Origin: Clarkia xantiana subsp. parviflora
Taxonomy: Eukaryota; Streptophyta; Magnoliopsida; Myrtales; Onagraceae
Assembly: GCA_036873135.1 (NCBI GenBank)
Contig: JAPTYO010000010.1
Location: forward strand, 3,262,634-3,326,633
Length of the DNA: 64,000 bases
Direction: 5' to 3'
The translations under genes and the position numbers were made by a program. This document shows, in pieces, positions 49,201-60,950 of the stretch; positions within the stretch are counted from its first letter, which is position 1, and every line of letters begins with the position of its first letter. Under the pieces are notes generated by a model. That model saw nothing but the letters and a program-made list of their open reading frames with translations, was not told the DNA's origin and did not search any database.

Positions 49201-49708
49201 GCATTTATGATAGTAGGTCCAATATCTAACTAGAATAAAATAGCCTACTATATCAAGTTTGACGATTTATTTTCTATATGAATGATAAGCATTTTCTATA
49301 TGACGATTTATTTGCAGTAGGTGTTAATCATTATCTTTAATTAATAATATAACACTATTTCTAAATAAGTAAAAATAGGCGATCGCCTCGTGTACGTCTC
49401 AAATATTAGCCTTGTTGTTTCAGTACACTTCAGACCTTTGATAGTATTGCGCCAAAATCAATAGATAAATGGAATGCAACAAATTTGATAGTTTTTGCGG
49501 ATCGACAAATTTGATATTTGAAATAGTAACATCAACATTTTAAATCTAAAACTAATGGTTAATAACATACTCTACTTAAGACTGTTTTTAAGTTATTAAA
49601 CCTTATTTTTATACAACATTTTGTCGCGTGGAATTGGGTTCAAGTTTGAACATGCAAGTTGTTGTTCTACAAGCAATTACAACAACAGACAGTTAGCTAG
49701 CTAGCTAG
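46284..49708. other. AT-rich intergenic DNA between kinase/CYTH and carboxypeptidase genes
   Basis: The first 150 bp or so is the leader and promoter of the minus-strand gene. One MITE is at 46877-47272. The rest, especially 47800-49000, is extremely AT-rich with many A runs and no ORF. Base composition makes any repeat call there unreliable. A phrase near 49590 (ACTGTTTTTAAGTTATTAAACC) recalls the end of the Mutator-like element at 35377 but has no partner I could find. Confidence 0.45.
46877..47272. mobile_element. MITE with CCACAATGGT terminal repeats
   Basis: The left end GAGCCTCCACAATGGTATTG and right end CATTGTGGATGCACTC are inverted. Subterminal CATAGTATT and AATACTATTTATG are also inverted. 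It is the same family as the insertion in CAR intron 1 (31472-31678). The flanks TTA and GTA may be a decayed 3-bp TSD as in PIF/Harbinger MITEs. Non-coding. Confidence 0.6.
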
Positions 49709-51073
49709 CTATAAGAAGGCGTAGTGATCAGTCTGAAACAATCCTTTCTCTAAAACCCAGTCTTCAATCATGGCCTGAGAATGCAGCGACTGGTCCGTCG
49801 GAACAAGATGGCCTGCACCCAGTACCACCGCATTGCTCAACCTCCCCCACTTCTGAACATACCCAGCAAGTTCTCCCTCAACCCTCCACACCTTCCTCTC
49901 CGCCATTAAAAAGCTCTCCATCCCTTCCCACCTTACCGTCTTCATCCAAGCTTCCGTGGAAACCACTCCATCTCTCAAATCATGGTGCCCCTGATACAGC
50001 AGTACCTTTACGCTACTCATATTCAGCAAAAACTCCACCTTGTACTTGACGCTCTTCATCACGTCTACATGCAGCACCTCCCCCACCTTATCGCTGCACT
50101 CCTCGAACTCAATCGATTGGTCCGCTCCCAGTGCAGCTCTCACTTCCTTGGATTTGAACAAATCGGTGACTAGTTCCGTCTTGTACGGCGATCTCCTTGT
50201 GAAATCGTACAGAGTGGCCAATCCTGTCATGTTCTGCAACGATCTCAAAACCCTAGATCTTGCATCTGTTGCTTTGCTCCAGTTTCGCATCTTCGTTAGC
50301 TTGATCGCCTCCAATTGGATCTGTTCTAGCTCCGATTTCTGCTTTTGGTTGATCAATCCGGAAAAGTAGGCATTTACGGCATGCGTAGCTACCTGAATCG
50401 CAGGATCGGTTAATCCGTTCCCGATCGCCACCCCCGCTAATTCAACACGCTCTTCTACTGGTAACTCCATGTTCTTGTTGATTATGTAGTACCCGATTGA
50501 AGGTACGTATTTGCCAGCGTAGCTCTCGCCCGTGAAGTAAATTGGGCGAGACTTGAACAACGGGTCCAGTTTCAGAAACTCCTTTACCGCCGTGAACAGG
50601 TGCTCCGCCACCGTCTCTTGGTCCGTCGGAATTTCATCTGGTGTGGCGGCGATGCTGAATCCCGTGCCGATCGGGTTGTCCAGGAAGAGAAGACCGAACA
50701 GGCGATTCCAGGATCCCTGGTTGGGCTCGACCCCCAACTGTTCGACGTTATGCGCATGAGAGGTGGTGACGCGCCAGGGGCCTAGCTCGTAGAAGTTGCC
50801 GATCATGGAGGAACACCCGGGACCTCCCTGAAGCCAGATGAGGAGTGGGGTTTCTGATAGAATTGATAAGGGTTCTTGAGCTTCATAGAAAGTGAAGAAA
50901 ATGGCGGAACCAGTGGAGGGGTTAACTGGGAGGTAGCCAGACCTCGTCGGAAGGGATTCATCGGGGAGTGCAGTGATCAGAGATGCCGAGATTGGGGATA
51001 AGCCTTGAAGAAGATATAGAGAGGATAGGAGTAGGAGCTTGGACAAGATGCTGCTGACTGTCGTTGACTCCAT
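49709..51073 (-). CDS. SCPL50: Serine carboxypeptidase-like protein (SCPL50 type)
   Basis: S10-family serine carboxypeptidase, 454 residues, single exon. ATG at 51073; the in-frame extension upstream has no ATG. The signal peptide is about 1-31 (LLLLSSLYLLQGL), so it is secreted or vacuolar. Motifs in order: substrate-binding WLQGGPGCSS (80-89), LDNPIGTGFS, nucleophile Ser184 in GESYAGKYVP, GNGLTDP, Asp365 in YQGHHDLRDG, His422 in GAGHLVPTDQ. The triad is complete. The wording of conserved blocks (MIGNFYELGPWRV, NMTGLATLY, DVMKSVK) is the clade I remember as Arabidopsis SCPL50 (At1g15000), also intronless. Whether it acts as a peptidase or an acyltransferase is not known from sequence. It is not part of the conserved gene order shared by its neighbours as I remember it. 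Confidence 0.93.
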   Translation of the reverse strand: MESTTVSSILSKLLLLSSLYLLQGLSPISASLITALPDESLPTRSGYLPVNPSTGSAIFFTFYEAQEPLSILSETPLLIWLQGGPGCSSMIGNFYELGPWRVTTSHAHNVEQLGVEPNQGSWNRLFGLLFLDNPIGTGFSIAATPDEIPTDQETVAEHLFTAVKEFLKLDPLFKSRPIYFTGESYAGKYVPSIGYYIINKNMELPVEERVELAGVAIGNGLTDPAIQVATHAVNAYFSGLINQKQKSELEQIQLEAIKLTKMRNWSKATDARSRVLRSLQNMTGLATLYDFTRRSPYKTELVTDLFKSKEVRAALGADQSIEFEECSDKVGEVLHVDVMKSVKYKVEFLLNMSSVKVLLYQGHHDLRDGVVSTEAWMKTVRWEGMESFLMAERKVWRVEGELAGYVQKWGRLSNAVVLGAGHLVPTDQSLHSQAMIEDWVLEKGLFQTDHYAFL

Positions 51074-54000
51074 TGTCTGTTGTCGAAAAGAAAAAAAAGC
51101 TGTCAAATAATTTCAATCATCAACAACGATCCACTTCAGTATCTTCCAAAACTGACAAAATAAGTTCGTCTTTGGTCCTTGTAGTTTGAACGTGATCCCC
51201 AATGCTGCCTATAGTTTTTACTATTATTATCGATCTTAAAGACAGCCGGAGGTCTTTCACAGAATCGTGGGATTTTCACGCTCATCCAGAGATTCCTCAT
51301 CATTTGTCAATTGTCAAGATCAAGACCAGCAAACGCGAATGTGATTTGCGCGTGTGCAAATGTGTACTAATAATAATTATACCATGCCTATTCTTACTTT
51401 CTTAGGACTGAGTTTGAACAGAGTGAGTGAATTTTCTAAAAACAAGTCCTAGTTGGAAACTTTTGAGCTAGCTATTTCATGGTGGTAAGAGCGTGAACCC
51501 AAGTCTAAAGAAAAACTCATATGATTATCGTTTTAAGTTTCTCAATATTTGAACAGTATCAAAATTCAAGACTTAATATACATTACTTTTTCTAATACGG
51601 CACAAAATTATATAGCACAAGTCACAATTCAAATTTTGAGATTTCAACACAACTCATAAACTAACAATTCAACGTAAAAAAAAAATTCACAGGAGTTATG
51701 GTTTCCTTAACTATAGTTAAGAATATCAACTATAGTTAACTCGGATGGGCTTGGACCACTCGACCTTTTGCATCAAAATCTCAAGCCCAACTTTAGTGGA
51801 AAAGTCCCTCATTTTTTGCTCCGCCTAGGCTATTTCTACGCACTCTGTAGTTGCTGGACCAGACTTGTTATTTGCTGGACAAGAGTAGATATTAGATATC
51901 TGTAGGGCTGGTTCTCCAGCTACTGGGCTTATCTGCTAGGCTGCATTATGTGAGTCTGCGTCGATGATGCATCCCCAAGAGACTTCGTCCTCAAAGGTCA
52001 AATGGACGTTTGAACAACTCATCGTACAATTCTCGTGGCATCAAAATCTGTTGAAGTGTATCACGTTGCGGTGGCGTCGCATTATAAAAATAGTAATTTA
52101 TAAACAGTAACCAGCAGTGGTGGTCTATTAGTCAGGAGCGCTTACTCCAAGTCTCGTCTGGTCCACACACCGCGTCAGACATATAAGGAGTCGAGTAGAA
52201 CTTGGCACAGACCGACCTCTTGATTATACTAAGTTGTTGGTGGGGCTACGTTGACGAGACCAATGCGTGCGCTGGTTGCTCGCTAAATCTGTACGAAAAA
52301 AACAAAACAAAACAAAACTCAGACCGTGAACAGGAGAGCTCGAACATTACCTAGCGGGATGGGTCGCCACTACTTAGCTCATTCCTTTTTGTTGGCCAAA
52401 AAAATAATATAAAAATAGTAACCTACACATAAAAATGGAAAATTAATTATTAAACATTAAAATATTGTAAATTTGTAACCTGCTATAGCATCTAAGAAAG
52501 AGGAAACTACAATCTTAATTTCCCAAATTTATTTTGAAAAAAAAATCCCAATTTTATAGGTAATGAAGAAAATGTCCATTATTTTACCCGAAAAAAAAAA
52601 ATTCATGCAATATCTAACTTTTTATTATTTTCAAAACTTTACAAAATATTAAGTATGCAATTTATTAAGCCAAACTCGGTCTACTAGGCAGTTTTTTTAG
52701 ATAAACAAACGGGCCACTGGTTCGTTACTTACCCAGAAAAAATCTAAAATTATGAATCGTCGTCGAGTTTTCTCTCTTTTAAGTAGGGGTGGCAATGTGG
52801 CGGGGCAGGTATTGCTAAACCCGGACCTGTCCCGTGGGTCGATATGGTCGACTCGTATCCGTCTCATACATCTCGCGGGGCGGCGCGGGTCGCCTCACAA
52901 GGAAAATAATTCGTTATTACTAACCTAAATCTTAAACTCTATATTTATCATATCTAAATTCAACTCCAAATTCGAGAAACAAATTACAAATTTAACTTCA
53001 AACCCAATACTAATTACCAAACTCATTAAAACCCTTATTATTTTAACAATTTTGTTATATTACCCATATATTTTTATATAATATACACATATATAAAATA
53101 CACGTGCGGGCGGGACGGGTATTGTTAGACCCGGACCACTCCCATAACCCACAAGTCGCAGATCGACATAGCAAAATCAGGGGAGGGGGCGCGGATCAGC
53201 GGTTACCCGTGACCCGTTGCCACCCCTACTCTAAATCGAACCGTTGGTATCTACCCAATTCCCAGTCCAAAATACACTTCATCGTCGGTATCCTCTGCCA
53301 CATCGTCTGGAAAGATTTAGAAGATATAACTACGGAATAAAACATGTGTACATGCTTGGTAAACTAATTACGCAGCGGAAAGGAAGCACATACCAGTTTA
53401 GCTATCTGTATCCCAAGATAGGGAGTTCACGATCTGCTGGACAGTGTCCTAGAGTTGCGAGGAATATATAATCACACTCTATCAGTCTTCTAGAACTAAC
53501 ACATCGACAAACCATGCGAGAAACAGGGAGACAATTTAAAACATTTAAAAAAGAATTGCTTATATCGGATATCTATGAGATAAGATGCGACAAACAATGA
53601 TCCGTCAGTCATCTTACCAACCCGACCACCAGTAAACCAATGGAAAGAGACCGTGTAAAGAGTTCACACTGCCGACATCTCCTTTCTAATAGACCAGACT
53701 CTTTTAAAACAGTTTAATCGCTACTTTTAACCGGAACGGGGAGTTTTTACATACACCCGATCTTGGTTTTTCCCAAGGCCTTTTTAAAACGTTTCGAGGA
53801 TTTCTCATTCAAGCATACAAAATTCTACTACACAAGTAAATTCTCGCTTGCGATCACATCCTGAAACTATCATGCATATGCATCATGAGTAATCACTCCA
53901 CATCAATCATGCATATTTGACGACTGAATATCGATTTTAAAATATTTGGGTCTGACTTGCAATTCATGTTATAACAATCATGCGAACTTCTAGACATGCA

Positions 54001-55508
54001 TCCTAATCAATATCACTCAGCACATCATGTCTATCATAGTACACAACTCATTAATTGAAAAGCATAGATCGTGACAAGTATTATGTACTATCAGAGTGGG
54101 CTATTAAGAACTACATTGGGCATAGAGACAGTTGATCCAACCATAGAGAGGTTGGATGTCACGCTTGCCAATCCTGCTGGGTGCTTTAAAACTCCAGGCA
54201 CGTGACAAGTATTATGTATTATCAAAGTGGGTGTTCTCGACTCACTATAGGACCAAAATAAAAGACTGTTGCGAACTATGAAACTTATCGTGGTAATAAC
54301 TTTACCACAATAAACTTCGTGTGATGCCGCTCAGGCCGTAAATAACATAGGGACCTTCAGTTTTAGAGGTCAAGGATATGCGACGACATTGCCACCACAG
54401 AGAGTGCATCCAACAGATAAGTGTGGAGTCGGGTGATATATTGGTATTGTGATTAGTGAAGGATAAGTGTTGATGGGATGGATGATCATGTGCTGAATGT
54501 TGTCGAAAGAGTAAAGAAAGTTGCCCAGTAGCGCTCAAGAGTGCAAACTCTTGGAAGGCGAAGTAGTCGATTCTCATGTGAGAGAATGAGTTGTGCTAAA
54601 GCAACTAGGACGGATTCATAATGCATATGATGTTGATGGCGTTGTAAAGATCCTTGATACTAAATAAATTGATATTTTATGCGAAGCTGCAGTACTCCTA
54701 CAACGAGGCTGTTGCATTGATTGAGTGAGAGTTTGTCATGTCTTTGAAATTTCTATTATATTATCTTGCGACAACTACAGAGCCTCATTCTTATTGGTAT
54801 CATTTATTTTAATACGACTGATTTTCTCTGTGGCTTGGCATCATCGGATAAGACATGACACGTTCTTCATGACCTTGCTGATTTGAAAAGTGATACCACT
54901 CTCTTGAGTATGGCTAAGTCAGGTCGAAAATCAGTTAAACTGCTTTAAGAAGTGAGACCGCTTTACTATGAGCCGTTTCAATTATATACATATATATATA
55001 TAGAAGTAATATCTATTGTCATTATACGCAACACAAGTGTGGAATATCATAAATTTCTTTAAAAAAAAAGGTCTAATATTAATTTTAATCTTGTAAAAAT
55101 TATTATGTTTTTGTCATTATTTAACCAAATTAAATAGAATTATTAGTAACCCATCATTGGATTGGACCGGTGGAATTTTATTTTGGTAGAGTTGGAAAGG
55201 TTGAAAGTTTATTGTGATAATGATAACTCAGTTTTTCTATTCGATTGTCGCTGCAGACAAAAAGGAAACAGAACTAAATGCTTGTCAAATATGTATATAT
55301 ATTTTAGTTTGTATTTTTCTACATCCTGCTTGTTTCCTATATATATTGCTTTGTTTTGGTTTTCATTTGATTTTCACTTTACCCTTCTTTTCCCTGACCT
55401 GCTCGCTCCTCCTCTAGAAGAGAAAAGAAAGCAAACATCTTTTTGTCATCTTTATTATTCTGTCTGCCCTTTTCTTTTATATATCTTCCATCTTCTTGTT
55501 CATATTCC
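51074..55508. other. Intergenic DNA upstream of the carboxypeptidase and HD-ZIP genes
   Basis: Contains the divergent promoters of both genes. One hAT-like element is at 52783-53229. About 53340-54950 is less AT-rich and looks like decayed transposon DNA, including a phrase GTGACAAGTATTATGTA present twice (54074 and 54204), but no family or boundary could be fixed. A 91-residue minus-strand ORF at 54302-54577 has no recognised domain. Confidence 0.45.
52783..53229. mobile_element. hAT-like non-autonomous TIR element
   Basis: The ends GTAGGGGTGGCAA and TTGCCACCCCTAC are perfect inverted repeats, the usual terminal sequence of many plant hAT-like MITEs. Inside each end, GC-rich words (GGCGGGGCAGGTATTG, GCGGGACGGGTATTG) and ACCCGGACC recur in direct orientation. 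No transposase. Flanks CTTTTAAG and CTCTAAAT agree only partly, so an 8-bp TSD is not proven. Confidence 0.65.
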
Positions 55509-58500
55509 ATGGCGCCTGCTACTTCTTCCACCACACGAAGAAGCACTTGTTCATCGAGCTTGGATTTAACTATATCAGTACAGGGCTTCTCTTTATTATC
55601 TCCTCCTCCTCAAGCTTCATCAGGTAATTATTATAAATATCAGAATTTAATTACAACCCATTTTTTTTCATAAAAGATAAACTCTTTTTTTTAATTATTA
55701 AATTATAATTAACAACCCAAGAATATATATGGAAATTAATTATATCTAGGTTATATAGTACAAAATTAATTACACCTCTATATATAAAAGATGATGATAA
55801 TTAACGAGTGCAAAACTGTAGACTAATTATTATGATGGGTGTGATATGAAGTGATGAGAGATCTGGATATCAACCAAGTACCGTCGCAGCTGCAAGAAGA
55901 GTATATATGCACGATGGATCATGAATTAACAGATCAAGATCACTATCACTGCAATACAATCAACGGCGGCCCACGGAAGAAACTCCGTCTCACTAAAGAA
56001 CAGTCTCGTCTTCTTGAAGACAGCTTCCGCCATAACCACACCTTAAACACCGTTAGTCTTCTCTCTCTTTCTAAACCTAGCTAATTAATTAATTAACGAT
56101 ACTAGAGCTAGAGCTAGCTATCTGAAGATAATTTTGGTATAAATATGATGACTTAAATAAAAGTAAGTCGTAGCTTAGCTAGATATAAACGAAATTAGAA
56201 ATGGTTGTCGTGGTCCGTAGGGCAGAGGTATAATTAATACATGTACCATAATAATGGATTCATTTACCCTTTTGGGTTCTTCTTTTCGAGATCTACACAT
56301 GCTTTCCTTTCCAAAAGCTAATATTTTCTTTTTGTTTTTTTAGTATAATTTCTGTTTGAGTCAATATGTAAAGGGTAAAGTGAGGTTTGAATACAGACCT
56401 CGTAAAATGTCTAGTCGGTAAGGTTTAACTGGTCCAAAAATATAAAGGTTGAACGTAAGTAAAAGATTTTGCATATTATGTTCAATTTCCATACCAAAAA
56501 ATATACAAATAAATTGTGGTCAGGTCAAACAAAGAGAGCCGCTAGGCCTATTGGGTTTGTGGGTTCATTTTCTTTATTAAAGAAAGTTGGCTAATTAATT
56601 GATATATATATATTGCTAGCTAGTTATATAAGTGGACGACAATATATGTAGTAGCTAGCTAGGAATATGGTTATGTATGTTATATATATAGGTACATGAT
56701 AATTTTGTGTTGTCCCATGTCGTACGTGTTATGTTTATGAGTGGATGAGTGTTTGTTTTGTGTACGTACGTACTGATGGATGGATATGGGGGTGGGTGGC
56801 AGAAGCAGAAGGAGGGATTGGCAATGGAATTGAAGCTGAGGCCTAGGCAAGTGGAGGTCTGGTTTCAAAACCGTAGGGCCAGGTATGTCATATGTTTTAC
56901 TTTTATTAATAATATATGTATGTATGATGAGTCAAATTTGAGATACCCATGCATGCATGGTTAAGCTATAATAAAGTTTCGACCAATATATATAATTCTC
57001 ATATCTTTTCTCTTTTATTTATTCATCACACTTGAATGGCATAGGATAGGAGCATGCAGTGCATATATTTGGTGGGGTTGGAATTATATATTAAAGCACA
57101 CGGCCGGGAAAGATATATATATATATATATATATATAGATACACACTTCAAATTCAACATATAATATCTAGCCAAAGAGAAAACAAAGACGGACATTAAT
57201 TAACGTCGTTGACAGAATAATAATAATATCACAAACCAAACCAAAGCAAGCATTTATATATGTGTATACACAATCTGAATCAGATTCTATCTATATTATT
57301 CTATTCCACAAGCTTACCGTATGAAACCTACTTTCTCCCACGCACCAAATATATATCTCATACATACATACATACATATAGTTGGATGTGGAATTTAAGT
57401 GTAGGTGAGGAAGAACCTAGCTAGCTAGCTCCTTTTCTGGTCAAATAGTAATATTATTCCTTAATTAAAAGCGTGCCAATTATTATAAGAACCTATTCTC
57501 TCTTTTTCTCCAACCGCCCTTTTTCTTCATATATATATATGTTATTATTGCTTTGCTTTGCATATTCATGGAGAACCTAGGCAATTAAGTAGGTAAGCCC
57601 TCCTCAATAGAGTTTCTGAATATTTAGGTAGTGTAGCACTACAAGAAAATAAAGTCTATATATTAACTCGAACTTTGATATTGGCCTAGTGCTAATTTGA
57701 CACGACCTTTATCTCAAATTTGACATGACTAGTATATTTTTAAATTATTCACTAACTTTGACACGCGGATGGTTCCTCATATATATTGTGTATAGTTAAA
57801 ACCCATAAATTAATTAGCTAGTGAAAAAGCATCACTCAATAATTTTTAATAATAAGAATTGTAGACAAATAAATATAAAGCTTCTAATAATGTGAAGGCG
57901 TATTGCACAACATAATTCTTGCTTAATTGCTGACTATAGATATTATAACAGCAGCTCAAACTCAAAATGTGTGCAACTTGTACGTAGAATATCCTTCTTT
58001 TCAACTATATCTATAACTATAAGCCTAAGGTCTCAATTTTCTTTTTTATCATCATATATATAAATAAAACATATATGAATAGCTGTTGCAGAATTATTTG
58101 GAAAACAAACAACATAAATGGAAGACGCAATCCCTTTTGACATATATATCTTCAATGTTGAAAACCGCGCTAGCTCCACACATGAACGTAAGTTTATCTA
58201 TCCGGCCTCCAAAAATGATTTAACTATTTGGTTAATTAATTTGAATGTTTGTGAACATGAAGAAACTGTTTTAAATGGTTTGAGTCCCCTGTTTGTGAAA
58301 CATGTTATTATTAGGGTTTGTGTTCTTTAGACCTCGAAAGACTAACAGTAACAGCTAGCTAGCTAGGTAGCGGCTTTTTGTTTGTTTTACTCATTAGAAA
58401 TATAAACAATAATAATGAACTAATTAATATTGCAGGCTAGAAAGAGAGAGAGAAAGAGAAGCGTGTTTTGTGTAGCATATATGTAGTGCTCATGCATGCA

Positions 58501-58943
58501 TGCATTCACTAATTATACCATGTGTAGACTGTAGTAGTAGACGATTATATAAGAAACCCTAGCTAAGCTTATGCTTATCGTATGTATATATATAAATATA
58601 TATATGAGAGAGAGTTGGTGAAATGAAAGAATTAATGTAAAATAAAAATGGATGCAGGAGCAAGTTGAAGCAGACAGAGATGGAGTGCGAATACCTGAAA
58701 CGGTGGTTCGGTTCGCTGACAGAGCAAAACCGGCGGCTACAGCGTGAGGTGGAGGAGCTCAGGGCCCTCAAGGTGGTGGGGTCGCCCTCGCCCAGCTCCG
58801 TCCCACCACCACCGCCACCGTCAAGCCTCACCATGTGCCCTAAGTGCGAGCGCGTGTCTTCCACTTCCCACCTGCCACGGCCACCCGACAACAAATCTTC
58901 CTCACCTAACTCCTTGTCTTCCAATCCCTCAACATCTCCTTAA
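55509..58943 (+). CDS. HB17: HD-ZIP class II transcription factor (HB17/HB18 type)
   Basis: Nuclear homeodomain-leucine zipper factor. HD-ZIP II proteins bind CAAT(C/G)ATTG as dimers and usually repress. Four exons, 55509-55623, 55852-56051, 56803-56882 and 58658-58943, give 226 residues with agreeing phases. The N-terminal SLDLTISV contains an LxLxL EAR-type repression motif. The homeodomain spans about 79-136 ([19 protein letters not shown] to [15 protein letters not shown]) and is split between Thr105 and Lys106 by intron 2 and inside RAR by intron 3. The zipper follows with Leu at 145, 152, 159 and 166. CPKCE at 192-196 is the class II redox-type motif (usually CPSCE). Intron 3 is 1.8 kb and contains a CACTA terminus. 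It resembles Arabidopsis HB17 (At2g01430) and its duplicate HB18. I cannot tell which of the two it matches better. Confidence 0.92.
57637..57750 (+). mobile_element. CACTA-type transposon terminus in HB17 intron 3
   Basis: CACTACAAGAAAAT at 57637-57650 is the canonical end of plant CACTA (En/Spm) elements and is identical to the end at 60577. Subterminal TTTGACACGAC and TTTGACATGAC words follow. No opposite end ATTTTCTTGTAGTG was found in the intron, so it is a fragment. Confidence 0.5.
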
Positions 58944-60576
58944 TCGCCGCAACACCACCCGCCATTACCTTTTTTCGTGTCGGCAACATACATACATATT
59001 CTAAAACCTAGCTAGCTACCTAGAAATTAATTAATTAATATTCCTGTCATCAAAAGTAACTATTGAAATGATTTATATGTCTAATTTCTCAACCGACATA
59101 TATATATATAGTTGACTAGTGTTCTCTATTGTAGTGTAGCTAGAGAACTGTTTATATATATATATATATAAACTATTTATGTTGATATTTAGTGTCCCAA
59201 TTTTCAGTATTGTTGCTATTTAATTTTCCGTTAGATTTTAGGTTAATTTTAACAGATTGAGTTGAAAAACCTATTGTGTCCCTCGGGTTAATTCGATTCC
59301 GGCCACCCACCCAAATCCGGCCACCCATCTCCAGCCACCCACCTCCAATCGGTCGAAATCGGCCGGAACCCTAAATCCTAAATCGGAGCTGCTTAACCCT
59401 AAATCATCCGGAACTCTAAATCCTAAATTGGAGCTGATTAACCCTAAATTAGCCGGAATATGTCGTAATCCGCCTAGAATCGACCGGAATTGGGGAATTG
59501 GGGTGGGATTGGCCGGAATCGGGGTGAGTTTGGCTGGAATCGGCCGGAACCCTAATTCTGGTCAAGTGTTATTTTTGGAATTTTAAAATTGTTCACCCCA
59601 CGTGACCATCACGTGATTAGATTCTGTTAAACTTAATCCCAAAATTTAACGGAGTTACCAATTAGCAACACATATGAAAATTGAGTCATTGAATTTTAAC
59701 CTCAGACACTAAACTAACACACGAGTCAAAATTGGGACAGTTTTTAAGTCATGTTCCCTAATATATATAATACAGCTAGGGCTTCGGCTTTTAAGGAGGG
59801 GGTTCGTCCGACAACAAAAGGAGCTGTTCTCAGGGATGCATAATTCATGTTTGGAAAGGGGATACAATATTGCACCCCCAATATGATTACGCCTATATAT
59901 ATATTTATTTATATATGACGATAGGATCCAATGCCGCACTTCTGTTTTTCTTTTCCATCTGCTGTAATCGAATTCCTTTGTTTCTTTACTTGGATATCCT
60001 TCTGAGCTAACCGTTTAATAAGATTCACCGTTCGAGCCATAAAACATATATACCACTATAATCCTTTATTTCCGGACTAAATTTCCTTGTTAAAAGTGAT
60101 ACAGCCATGTGAACTACCATGTTTTCCCAACATATATTTATATAATCATGTTTTATTCAATCAACATCCAAATTATCATACACTTCGTACTATTAATATT
60201 TACAATTAAACCAACTTAATGATCACTATAATGAGAGGGATGAGCAAGGTGAGCTCAATTGCTCATCCTCCAGGCCCGCCTATTGGTGTAAAAAGTCGAG
60301 TATTAAACTGCACGTACTCACTTCGGCTCAATTAAGCCGAGATCGAGCTCTTTCGAGTCTTGATTTCAGGTGTTAGCTTGACTAAGCTCAAATAATAATT
60401 TTGAAATGAAATTGTACACCTGAACTCAGCTCGAAGTTTGCTTGACCCAGTTTGAGTTCGGGTCAAGGTTTGCTTGACGTAAATTGCGCTCTGCTCGATC
60501 TGCACATGGCTTTTGTACGCCCAACATAAATTAAGTACCTCAATGAACACACGACCTAGCCTTTTAAAGTAACTCT
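58944..60576. other. HB17 3' flank and intergenic DNA
   Basis: Probable 3' UTR, then an (AT)n tract at about 59150-59170 and a TIR element at 59184-59758. No gene was seen. Confidence 0.5.
59184..59758. mobile_element. Long-TIR element with GC-rich CCGGAA repeat core
   Basis: The left arm (TTAGTGTCCCAATTTTCA, TGTTGCTA, CCGTTAGATTTTAGG, AACAGA) and the right arm in reverse order are inverted copies over about 75 bp. The core (59290-59580) is made of repeated CCGGAA, GGCCGGAATCGG and CCCTAAATCC words. The right end ...GGGACAGTTTTTAAGTC resembles the arm of the element at 35377, so it may be the same Mutator-like family. The left outer end is not preserved. Confidence 0.55.
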
Positions 60577-60950
60577 CACTACAAGAAAATTTGCATTTAC
60601 ACACAAAACAATTCCATACCGTAATTTCTGTGTCTAAGTACACATAAATTGGACACATAATCCATACAAATTTGTTAAAAATGCCACTTTTTTATTACAT
60701 TCAGATTCCATTCCGCATTCCACACTAAATATTTCGGTGTGTATTCTGAATGGCAAATTTTTTACAATTCCAATCTAATTACACGCGGACTTCGGATCCA
60801 CACTACAATGCATACCAAAGTTTCGGTGTGTATTCTGAATGCTCTTATTTTCACAATCTCATTCTGATTACACACGGGATTTATTCCACACAGTCATACA
60901 AACTTAAAATTTCGGTGTGTATAATGAATTCTCTTCTTTTCATAAAAAAA
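60577..60950 (+). mobile_element. CACTA-type transposon terminus with subterminal repeats
   Basis: CACTACAAGAAAAT at 60577-60590 is the typical terminal sequence. It is followed by three direct repeats about 90 bp apart containing TTTCGGTGTGTATTCTGAAT (near 60730, 60821 and, slightly changed, 60910). Subterminal repeats of this kind bind transposase in CACTA elements. The other end and any transposase are not in the window downstream as far as I can see. Confidence 0.65.

Noticed and set aside
54302..54577. 91-residue minus-strand ORF
   Set aside because: Composition looks protein-like, but I recognise no domain, start context or splice partner, and it sits in what looks like decayed transposon DNA.
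55162..55417. ORFs before HB17
   Set aside because: Rich in Phe, Leu and Ser from CT-rich leader DNA; no evidence of translation beyond chance.
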